From NCBI RefSeq assembly GCF_029094545.1, contig NZ_CP117835.1, positions 62,001 through 126,000 on the forward strand: 64,000 nucleotides of DNA, read 5' to 3'. The translations under genes were made by a program, and so were the position numbers. The stretch is from Alkalihalophilus pseudofirmus. Its GTDB lineage: Bacteria > Bacillota > Bacilli > Bacillales > Bacillaceae_D. The notes below the pieces were generated by a model. That model saw only the letters and a list, made by a program, of their open reading frames with translations. It did not search any database and was not told the DNA's origin. How positions within the stretch are numbered: the stretch's first letter is position 1; every line of letters starts with the position of its first letter. Shown here in pieces: positions 57,878-64,000 of this stretch.

Positions 57878-58528
57878 ATGAGAAAAATCATACGAACGCT
57901 CATGAATGATGTAGATGTGGTGTTTAGTCAGGACCCTGCTGCTAGAAGTCGGGTAGAAGTAATTTTTACCTACTCAGGAGTTCATGCGATCTGGTCACAC
58001 CGGCTCGCTCATTGGATGTGGAAAAAGAAGTTTTACTTCTTAGCAAGATTGCAATCACAAATCAGTCGCTTTTTCACCGGAATTGAAATTCATCCTGGAG
58101 CAGTCATTGGCCAAAGGTTATTTATTGATCACGGCATGGGTGTTGTCATTGGGGAGACTTGTGAGATCGGGGATAATGTGACGATTTACCAAGGTGTAAC
58201 ATTAGGTGGAACAGGGAAGGAAAAAGGCAAGCGCCACCCGACTATAGCAGATGGTGTATTGATTGCATCTGGTGCTAAAGTGTTAGGATCATTTTTAATT
58301 GGAGAGAATGCTCGTATAGGAGCAGGTTCGGTTGTGTTAAAGCCTGTACCTCCTAATTCAACCGTAGTAGGGATACCAGGAAAGATTGTTATTCAAGATG
58401 GAGTAAAAGTAGAACACGGCTTAAACCATCACCTATTGCCAGATCCTATTGCCGATAAATTAAAAGAGTTAGAAGATGAGGTTCGCGATCTGCGTAAGCA
58501 GCTAGAAGAACAAAGACAATCAAAATAG
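57878..58528 (+). CDS. cysE: Serine O-acetyltransferase
   Basis: The enzyme makes O-acetylserine for CysK. It has 216 residues: a helical N-terminal part and a left-handed beta-helix with [20 protein letters not shown] and the [11 protein letters not shown] loop near 108. The last ~30 residues are charged and coiled-coil-like. ATG 57878 follows GGGGGAGGAG. It is controlled by the upstream cysteine T-box and followed by cysS after 54 bp. Confidence 0.95.
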   Translation: MRKIIRTLMNDVDVVFSQDPAARSRVEVIFTYSGVHAIWSHRLAHWMWKKKFYFLARLQSQISRFFTGIEIHPGAVIGQRLFIDHGMGVVIGETCEIGDNVTIYQGVTLGGTGKEKGKRHPTIADGVLIASGAKVLGSFLIGENARIGAGSVVLKPVPPNSTVVGIPGKIVIQDGVKVEHGLNHHLLPDPIADKLKELEDEVRDLRKQLEEQRQSK

Positions 58529-58582
58529 TACTTTACGATTAATAAAACTAATGAATGATTAAAAGTTGAAGGAGTCGATCAT

Positions 58583-59980
58583 ATGGCGATTCAGCTATAT
58601 AACAGCTTAACAAAGAAAAAAGAAACATTTGTACCGATGGAAGAGGGGAAAGTTAAGATGTATGTGTGCGGGCCTACCGTGTATAACTACATCCATATTG
58701 GCAATGCAAGACCGCCGATTGTCTATGATATGGTCAGACGTTATTTAGAATATCGCGGGTATGAAGTAGAATTTATCTCTAATTTCACAGATGTAGATGA
58801 TAAAATCATCCGTGCTGCTCACGAACTTGGAGAAGACGTATTTGCTGTGGCGAATCGTTTCATTGAAGAATACCACAATGATACGTGCGCACTCGGAGTC
58901 AAAAAGGCTAATAAACACCCTCGTGTAACAGAGACGATTCCAGAAATTATTGACTTTGTAGCTAAGTTAATTGAAAAAGAATACGCTTATGAGTCGGGGG
59001 GAGATGTTTATTTCCGCACAAAGAAATTTGAAGGCTACGGCAAGCTATCTTCTCAATCAATAGATGACCTTCGCTCTGGTGCGAGAATTGAAGTAGATGA
59101 GCGAAAAGAAGACCCGCTTGATTTTGTATTATGGAAAGCGGCTAAAGAAGGAGAAGTTTCTTGGGAGAGTCCGTGGGGCGATGGCCGTCCGGGCTGGCAC
59201 ATTGAATGTTCTGCGATGGTGAAGAAATATTTAGGCGATACGATCGATATTCATGCCGGAGGAAAAGATTTATCTTTCCCTCATCATGAAAATGAAATCG
59301 CCCAATCGGAAGCTTTAACTGGAAAAACGATGGCAAATTACTGGATGCACAATGGATTTATTAATATAAATAACGAGAAAATGTCGAAATCACTCGGTAA
59401 TTTTGTTTTAGCACATGATATTATTCGACAGCATTCTGCAGAAGTCGTACGTTTCTTCATGCTGACTGCTCACTATCGCAGCCCGATTAATTTCAGCGAC
59501 GAACTGCTAGATGGAGCTAAGAATGGATTAGAGCGTCTTCGCACAGCTGTTTCAAGTTTAGAACACCGCTTAGGAGAATCGGCTGATTACGGAGAGAAAG
59601 CAGAATGGTTAACGAAAATCTCGCAGCTGAAAGAAACGTTTATTAAGGAAATGGATGATGATTTTAATAGCGCAAACGGCATTGCGGTAATGTTTGACCT
59701 TGCTAAAGAGGCGAATCGTTACTTGCGTGAAGAACAAACATCTAAAGAAGTCTTGCATGCATTCATCGCTTTATTTGATGAGTTAGCAAATGTACTAGGG
59801 ATTGTAGTGCGTACCCAAGCAGAACTTTTAGATACAGAAATAGAAGCCTTGATTGAAGAGCGAAATGAAGCTCGCAGGTCGCGTAACTTTAAGCGTGCAG
59901 ATGAGATTCGCGATCAGCTGAAGGATCAAGGTATTTTGCTTGAAGACACTGCGCAAGGTGTTAGGTGGAAACGAGGTTAA
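58583..59980 (+). CDS. cysS: Cysteinyl-tRNA synthetase
   Basis: The protein has 465 residues, with zinc ligand CGPTVYN near 28, the HIGH-type HIGNARP near 37 and KMSKSLGN near 267. ATG 58583 follows AAGGAG. mrnC starts 1 bp after its stop. It shares the T-box with cysE, so charging and supply of cysteine rise together. Confidence 0.96.
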   Translation: MAIQLYNSLTKKKETFVPMEEGKVKMYVCGPTVYNYIHIGNARPPIVYDMVRRYLEYRGYEVEFISNFTDVDDKIIRAAHELGEDVFAVANRFIEEYHNDTCALGVKKANKHPRVTETIPEIIDFVAKLIEKEYAYESGGDVYFRTKKFEGYGKLSSQSIDDLRSGARIEVDERKEDPLDFVLWKAAKEGEVSWESPWGDGRPGWHIECSAMVKKYLGDTIDIHAGGKDLSFPHHENEIAQSEALTGKTMANYWMHNGFININNEKMSKSLGNFVLAHDIIRQHSAEVVRFFMLTAHYRSPINFSDELLDGAKNGLERLRTAVSSLEHRLGESADYGEKAEWLTKISQLKETFIKEMDDDFNSANGIAVMFDLAKEANRYLREEQTSKEVLHAFIALFDELANVLGIVVRTQAELLDTEIEALIEERNEARRSRNFKRADEIRDQLKDQGILLEDTAQGVRWKRG

Positions 59981-59981
59981 G

Positions 59982-60389
59982 ATGAAATTAATAGAACCGA
60001 ATACAGATTTAACACAGCTTAATGCATTAGCGCTTGCCTATATGGGCGACTCGGTATTAGATATGTATATTCGTTACTATCTTATTGCGCAAGGTAAAGT
60101 AAGGCCGCATCGGCTGCACGTAGAAGCGACACGCTTTGTATCAGCTAAAGCACAAGCAAAAGTGGTTTACTCATTATTAGATGAAGAATTTTTTACAACG
60201 GAAGAAGAGGCCGTGCTAAAGCGCGGCCGCAATGCAAAGTCAGGCTCGATCCCTAAGAATACTGATGCTAATACGTATCGCTATTCTACCGGGTTTGAGG
60301 CTGTACTAGGCTATCTTTATTTACAAGGTGAGAATGCACGATTAGATCAAGTGATGGAAAAGGTCGTTGCTATATTGGATGAAAAATAA
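59982..60389 (+). CDS. mrnC: Mini-ribonuclease III
   Basis: The protein has 135 residues: an RNase III catalytic domain without the dsRNA-binding domain. The signature [16 protein letters not shown] carries the catalytic Asp/Glu pattern. In Bacillus it matures the ends of 23S rRNA by cleaving the precursor stem, directly relevant to the rrn operons here. The start is ATG 59982; the open frame upstream lies in cysS. Confidence 0.94.
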   Translation: MKLIEPNTDLTQLNALALAYMGDSVLDMYIRYYLIAQGKVRPHRLHVEATRFVSAKAQAKVVYSLLDEEFFTTEEEAVLKRGRNAKSGSIPKNTDANTYRYSTGFEAVLGYLYLQGENARLDQVMEKVVAILDEK

Positions 60390-60422
60390 ATAATAAAAGT
60401 AAATGGAAGGAGGCGTGAGAGT

Positions 60423-61172
60423 ATGAAACAGGAGTTTATTTTAGGGAAAAATCCGGTCATTGAGGCTCTTCGCGCAGGACATGCTATTAATAAAATTTGG
60501 ATTGCAGAGGGGTCCAATAAAGGACAAATGACTAAGGTTGTACAGCTGGCAAAAGAGCAAGGCGTCCTAATCCAAAATGCTCCAAAGAAAAAGCTTGAGC
60601 AGCTAGTAGACAGCTCCAATCACCAAGGGGTTGTTGCTTCGATTGCTGCCTATGAATATGCAGAGATGGATGATTTGTTTGCACTTGCCGAAAAACGCGG
60701 GGAAGAGCCTTTCTTTCTTATTCTAGATGAAATAGAAGATCCTCATAATTTAGGCTCTATCATGCGGACAGCTGATGCCGCAGGAGCACACGGAATTATT
60801 ATTCCAAAGCGCCGTGCAGTAGGCCTCACGCAGACAGTTGCCAAAGCCTCAACCGGTGCGATTGAGTATATCCCGGTTGTACGCGTAACTAATATTGCAA
60901 GAACGATGGATGATTTGAAGAAGAGAGGCTTATGGTTTGCCGGCACAGATGCAAAAGGGAGTGCTGATTACCGTCAAGCTTCATTTGATATGCCCATTGG
61001 GTTAGTTATTGGAAGCGAGGGGAAAGGAATCAGCCGCTTAATTAAAGAAAAATGTGACTTTCTGATTCAGATTCCAATGGTAGGACAAGTTACCTCTCTT
61101 AATGCATCTGTTGCAGCGAGCCTTTTGATGTATGAAGTGTATAGAAGACGTCATCCATTAGGAAACAAGTAA
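60423..61172 (+). CDS. rlmB: 23S rRNA 2'-O-methyltransferase, SpoU/TrmH family
   Basis: The protein has 249 residues: an N-terminal L30e-like RNA-binding part (about 1-75) and a knotted SPOUT domain with EDPHNLGSIMRTADA, IGSEGKGI and PMVGQVTSLNASVA. By family it methylates a guanosine in 23S rRNA. ATG 60423 follows GGAGGCG. rae1 starts 1 bp after the stop. Confidence 0.92.
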   Translation: MKQEFILGKNPVIEALRAGHAINKIWIAEGSNKGQMTKVVQLAKEQGVLIQNAPKKKLEQLVDSSNHQGVVASIAAYEYAEMDDLFALAEKRGEEPFFLILDEIEDPHNLGSIMRTADAAGAHGIIIPKRRAVGLTQTVAKASTGAIEYIPVVRVTNIARTMDDLKKRGLWFAGTDAKGSADYRQASFDMPIGLVIGSEGKGISRLIKEKCDFLIQIPMVGQVTSLNASVAASLLMYEVYRRRHPLGNK

Positions 61173-61173
61173 A

Positions 61174-61686
61174 ATGAAAGATATTCTCCTTGTAGATGGT
61201 TACAACATGATTGGAGCATGGCCGGAGCTGAGAGCATTAAAGGATCGTGATCTCGCTCTGGCGCGTGATCGTCTCGTTGAGCGGATGGCTGAGTATCAAG
61301 CTTTTACTGGGTATGAGGTGAAGGTCATCTTTGATGCTCATATGGTTGCAGGAATTGGGAAGCAGTATCTTAACTACCGTGTGGATGTGATCTATACGAA
61401 AGAAAATGAAACTGCAGATGAGCGAATTGAGAGACTTGTGCTTGATCTAAAACAAATTGATACACGAATTCATGTAGCTACTTCTGACTTTACAGAGCAA
61501 TCACTAATCTTTGGAAGCGGTGCATTAAGGAAGTCAGCCAGAGAGTTATTAATTGAACTTGAAGTGGCAGATAAAGGGATTGAAGAAAGTGTCGAAACTA
61601 CACGAAAAAAGCGAGATTCGACAAAACTGCCGCTAAATGAAGAAATGATTGAAATTTTTGAAAGATGGCGTCGAGGCGGCAGATGA
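61174..61686 (+). CDS. rae1: Ribosome-dependent endoribonuclease Rae1 (NYN domain)
   Basis: The protein has 170 residues, exactly the length of B. subtilis Rae1 (YacP), which cuts mRNA in the ribosomal A site. The NYN/PIN-like fold shows LLVDGYNMIGAWPE at the N-terminus and VIFDAHMVAG near 52. ATG 61174 begins one base after the rlmB stop with no separate strong ribosome site, implying coupling. The sigH promoter begins just after its stop. Confidence 0.93.
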   Translation: MKDILLVDGYNMIGAWPELRALKDRDLALARDRLVERMAEYQAFTGYEVKVIFDAHMVAGIGKQYLNYRVDVIYTKENETADERIERLVLDLKQIDTRIHVATSDFTEQSLIFGSGALRKSARELLIELEVADKGIEESVETTRKKRDSTKLPLNEEMIEIFERWRRGGR

Positions 61687-61690
61687 GTGG

Positions 61691-61720
61691 TTGACCGGCT
61701 GGAAATCTGTGCTATATAAT
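61691..61720 (+). promoter_or_regulatory. Sigma-A promoter of sigH
   Basis: TTGACC at 61691-61696, an 18-nt spacer and TATAAT at 61715-61720. In B. subtilis the matching promoter is repressed by AbrB; the A/T-rich downstream sequence would allow that here. Confidence 0.75.
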
Positions 61721-61762
61721 TATCGTATAATTTGGACAACATCCAAGGTCGGGGGGATTGTC

Positions 61763-62416
61763 GTGCACATGGACCTTCAAGAAACGGTAACAAAGCTCAG
61801 TTATGATCAAGTTGATGATGATGTGTTAGTGGAACAAGTGCGTATGGGGGATAGTGGTGCTCTTGAGTTTCTGATCAACAAGTACAAGAATTTTGTACGA
61901 GCAAAAGCTCGGTCGTATTTTTTGATAGGAGCAGATCATGAGGACATTGTCCAAGAAGGTATGATAGGTCTTTATAAAGCTGTCCGAGATTTTAAAGGGG
62001 ACAAGCTTGCATCATTCAAGGCATTTGCAGAACTATGTATTACCCGTCAAATCATTACCGCAATCAAGACAGCTACGAGACAAAAGCATATTCCGCTTAA
62101 CTCGTATGTTTCACTTGATAAGCCGCTTTATGATGAAGAGTCAGACCGTACATTATTGGATGTAATCTGTGGAAGTCGAGTAACCAATCCAGAAGATCTA
62201 TTAATCAACCAAGAAGAGTTTGAAGATATCGAGCTTAAAATGGGAGAAATCTTAAGTGAACTCGAGCGACAAGTGTTAATGCACTACCTCGATGGAAGAT
62301 CCTATCAAGAAATTTCTGAAGATCTGAACCGTCATGTAAAATCAATAGATAATGCCCTGCAGCGTGTAAAGCGTAAGCTAGAGCGTTATGTAGAGTTAAA
62401 AGGTATTACGCTATAA
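61763..62416 (+). CDS. sigH: RNA polymerase sigma-H factor
   Basis: Sigma-H directs early stationary-phase and sporulation-entry genes. It has 217 residues (218 in B. subtilis): region 2 with NFVRAKARSYFLIGADHEDI and QEGMIGLYKAVRDF, and region 4 with LDGRSYQEISEDLNRHVKSI. GGGGGG at 61751-61756 is 6 nt from GTG 61763 and 12 nt from ATG 61769, so GTG is preferred. The frame remains open upstream into rae1, but the promoter lies inside that stretch. Confidence 0.95.
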   Translation: MHMDLQETVTKLSYDQVDDDVLVEQVRMGDSGALEFLINKYKNFVRAKARSYFLIGADHEDIVQEGMIGLYKAVRDFKGDKLASFKAFAELCITRQIITAIKTATRQKHIPLNSYVSLDKPLYDEESDRTLLDVICGSRVTNPEDLLINQEEFEDIELKMGEILSELERQVLMHYLDGRSYQEISEDLNRHVKSIDNALQRVKRKLERYVELKGITL

Positions 62417-62425
62417 GGAGCAATA

Positions 62426-62458
62426 GAGCCTGGTTCTATGTCAACCAGGTTCTTTTTC
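62426..62458 (+). terminator. Intrinsic terminator after sigH
   Basis: GAGCCTGGTT pairs with AACCAGGTTC (one G-T) around 7 nt, followed by TTTTTC. Confidence 0.87.
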
Positions 62459-62515
62459 TTGTAGGATGCCAGGTGGTGAATCTATCAGCCAATCAGTTGG
62501 TATCACTAGAAGCAA

Positions 62516-62544
62516 TTGACACTTAATAGTTGCTATGCTACAGT
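62516..62544 (+). promoter_or_regulatory. Sigma-A promoter of rpmG
   Basis: TTGACA at 62516-62521, a 17-nt spacer and TACAGT at 62539-62544. Confidence 0.8.
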
Positions 62545-62579
62545 TAAAGAGTGTGTATACAGCTGTACGGAGGTGCCTG

Positions 62580-62729
62580 ATGCGTAATAAAGTAATACTA
62601 GCCTGTGAGATTTGTCATTCAAGAAATTATACAACCCAAAAGAATAAACTAACTCACGTTAACCGCATTGAGGTGAAGAAGTTCTGTAAGTTGTGCAATG
62701 AGCACACTCTTCATCGTGAAACCAAGTAA
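62580..62729 (+). CDS. rpmG: 50S ribosomal protein L33, zinc-binding (C+) form
   Basis: The protein has 49 residues, with CEIC at about 9-12 and CKLC at about 36-39, the four zinc ligands of the C+ type. ATG 62580 follows GGAGGTGCC. The open frame upstream is within the promoter region. It sits just upstream of secE-nusG, as in most Firmicutes. Confidence 0.95.
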   Translation: MRNKVILACEICHSRNYTTQKNKLTHVNRIEVKKFCKLCNEHTLHRETK

Positions 62730-62920
62730 TACAGATGGAGCGGTTCTTTTTTTGGCTTTTTTTACACCTTAGCTTGGATGAAACTTAAGCAGATATATTA
62801 ACCATATATAAAAACTTGAGCGGATATAGAAATAAAAAGACAAAGGTGAAAAGTTTTGCTTCACGGTAAAGCCTCTAAAATAAGACAAGCTTTGCCTATG
62901 GATGGGACGTTGGTTTGGTC

Positions 62921-62944
62921 TTGTTTATGTGCTGACATAAACAA
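62921..62944 (+). repeat. Perfect 10-bp inverted repeat upstream of secE
   Basis: TTGTTTATGT, GCTG, ACATAAACAA. No T tract follows, so it is not a standard terminator. Poor hexamers TTGGTC (62915) and TAAACA (62938) would place the palindrome in a promoter spacer. The rest of 62730-63001 shows nothing further. Confidence 0.7.
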
Positions 62945-63001
62945 TTTCGGAATAGATACGCATTTATTTGTCTATATTGATTGGTGCTGGAGGTGTCTGC
63001 C

Positions 63002-63196
63002 ATGGCTGGCGGCGAAAAGAACATTGGTAAGTTTTTTAAAGATGTCGTACTTGAGATGAAACGTGTATCGTGGCCTACTCGTAAAGAATTAACTCGCTAC
63101 ACTTGGGTGGTTCTTGGTACGGTTGCGTTTATTACTGTTTTCTTTGCAATTGTAGACTACGGAATCTCTTCTGTTGTTCGTTTATTGCTCGGATAA
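63002..63196 (+). CDS. secE: Preprotein translocase subunit SecE
   Basis: The protein has 64 residues: an amphipathic helix (KFFKDVVLEMKRVSWPTRKE) and one C-terminal transmembrane helix (about 38-60), the single-span Gram-positive form. It clamps SecY in the export channel. ATG 63002 follows GGAGGTG; the open frames running upstream have no support. Confidence 0.95.
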   Translation: MAGGEKNIGKFFKDVVLEMKRVSWPTRKELTRYTWVVLGTVAFITVFFAIVDYGISSVVRLLLG

Positions 63197-63271
63197 ACCA
63201 GCTGGATAGCTTTCAGTCTTGGTTAAGTATGGTTGAGAGAAGGAGGGAAGGACAAAACCGTCCTATTAAAC

Positions 63272-63805
63272 ATGGAGAAAAATTGGTATGTGGTTCATAC
63301 GTATTCAGGCTATGAAAATAAAGTAAAAGCAAACTTGGAAAAACGTGTTGAGTCAATGGATATGACTGACAAAATTTTCCGAGTGCTTGTTCCTGTTGAA
63401 GAAGAAACAGAAGTGAAAAACGGGAAAACGAAGCAAGTGACAAAAAAGGTATTTCCTGGTTATGTTATTGTTGAGATGGTCATGACAGACGATTCATGGT
63501 ATGTTGTACGTAACACACCTGGAGTAACTGGCTTTGTCGGCTCTTCGGGTGCGGGTTCAAAACCTACAGCGTTATTACCTGAAGAAGCAGAAGCGATCTT
63601 GAAACAAATGGGTGTAAGTGAGCCTAAAGCTGATCTTGATTTTGAATTAAAAGAATCAGTTAAGGTGAAGGAAGGTCCATTTGCTAACTTTATCGGATCG
63701 ATTGAAGAAATTTATTTGGACAAGCAAAAGATTAAAGTGCATGTAAATATGTTCGGTCGTGAAACCCCGGTAGAGCTTGAATTTGATCAAGTTGAAAAGA
63801 TTTAA
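63272..63805 (+). CDS. nusG: Transcription elongation/pausing factor NusG
   Basis: The protein has 177 residues, the same as B. subtilis. The NGN domain (about 1-110, KNWYVVHTYSGYENKVKANL, FPGYV, VVRNTPGVTGFVG) is followed by a KOW domain (about 125-177, EGPFANFIGSIEEI). ATG 63272 gives the conserved beginning, but the only strong Shine-Dalgarno (AGGAGGG, 63240-63246) is about 25 nt upstream, with AGGAC/GTCCT able to pair in between. An upstream TTG at 63233 would precede that site and is unlikely. Confidence 0.95.
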   Translation: MEKNWYVVHTYSGYENKVKANLEKRVESMDMTDKIFRVLVPVEEETEVKNGKTKQVTKKVFPGYVIVEMVMTDDSWYVVRNTPGVTGFVGSSGAGSKPTALLPEEAEAILKQMGVSEPKADLDFELKESVKVKEGPFANFIGSIEEIYLDKQKIKVHVNMFGRETPVELEFDQVEKI

Positions 63806-63816
63806 TTCAAAAAAAC

Positions 63817-63845
63817 TTGAAAGTTATCTCTGAAGGTGATAAAAT
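63817..63845 (+). promoter_or_regulatory. Sigma-A promoter of rplK
   Basis: TTGAAA at 63817-63822, a 17-nt spacer and TAAAAT at 63840-63845. Confidence 0.75.
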
Positions 63846-63881
63846 CTTCATGTTTGATAATGGTTTTACTACATGAACCAT

Positions 63882-63908
63882 CGGGTGCATGATTGCATCC
63901 GTTTTTTG
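63882..63908 (+). terminator. Terminator hairpin in the rplK leader
   Basis: CGGGTGCA pairs with TGCATCCG (one G-T) around TGAT, followed by TTTTTT. It stands downstream of the promoter at 63817-63845 and upstream of rplK, so it would end both nusG read-through and new rplK transcripts unless relieved. Confidence 0.85.
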
Positions 63909-63964
63909 AGTGGGAGGGTGTAGACACCCGGATAACCACATCACGGACTAAGGAGGTGTGTCAC

Positions 63965-64000
63965 GTGGCTAAAAAGGTAATTAAAATGGTTAAATTACAA
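63965..64000 (+). CDS. rplK: 50S ribosomal protein L11, N-terminal codons (3' truncated by window)
   Basis: GTG 63965 after AAGGAGGTG opens a frame reading MAKKVIKMVKLQ up to the window edge, the typical start of bacterial L11. Only 12 codons are visible. The secE-nusG-rplK order supports the call. Confidence 0.9.
   Translation, partial: MAKKVIKMVKLQ

Noticed and set aside
62856-63059. Plus-strand frame of 67 codons overlapping the secE start
   Set aside because: It crosses the palindrome and the secE ribosome site in another frame, with no family resemblance.

Overview
The window is a core chromosomal segment of a low-GC, endospore-forming Firmicute of the Bacillaceae (Bacillus sensu lato). 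The evidence is the gene order, which matches the Bacillus subtilis gcaD-to-rplK region almost gene for gene, and the sporulation genes present (fin, spoVT, yabP, yabQ, spoIIE, yabS, yabT, sigH). Acidic C-terminal tails on Ctc/L25 and FtsH would fit an alkaliphilic or salt-tolerant member, but the genus cannot be fixed from this sequence. Every protein gene reads on the + strand.

Layout. 1-3464: end of glmU, then prs, ctc, pth and fin (cell-wall precursor, PRPP, ribosome maintenance, sporulation switch). 3748-13468: mfd, spoVT, yabM, mazG, rqcP, yabP, yabQ, divIC, yabR. 13656-18348: an elongator tRNA-Met, then spoIIE, yabS, yabT. 18448-19659: a split ThrE-type exporter pair, an accessory insertion relative to B. 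subtilis. 19640-26591: tilS, hpt, ftsH, coaX, hslO, cysK. 26748-34265: the pab/fol folate operon with yazB, dusB and lysS. 34403-45726: two complete rrn operons (16S-23S-5S) in tandem, separated by nine tRNA genes (Val-Thr-Lys-Leu-Gly-Leu-Arg-Pro-Ala), with one recognisable intrinsic terminator at the far end. 46043-50831: the CtsR-controlled ctsR-mcsA-mcsB-clpC stress operon. 50923-62416: radA, disA, yacL, ispD, ispF, gltX, a cysteine T-box, cysE, cysS, mrnC, rlmB, rae1, sigH. 62516-64000: rpmG, secE, nusG and the first codons of rplK, with a leader that looks attenuated.

How it works together. Most genes serve translation (rRNA, tRNA, aminoacyl-tRNA synthetases, modification and processing enzymes, ribosome rescue), with stress proteolysis and sporulation control interleaved. 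Regulation readable in the DNA includes sigma-F, sigma-G and possible sigma-E promoters on sporulation genes, a Spo0A-type long-spacer promoter on spoIIE, a CtsR operator, a T-box, and many intrinsic terminators.

Most of the window is ordinary core genome. Two things stand out. First, the second rrn operon carries two related inserts of about 115-120 bp, one in the 16S-23S spacer and one in the 23S-5S spacer. Both are absent from the first operon, and they differ by compensatory changes that preserve helices, so they look like members of a mobile or structured RNA family. The 16S-23S insert sits exactly in a bulge of the 23S processing stem. Second, a 19-bp direct repeat at the tilS/hpt junction is what keeps the two genes from being an in-frame TilS-HprT fusion, an arrangement known in Listeria.
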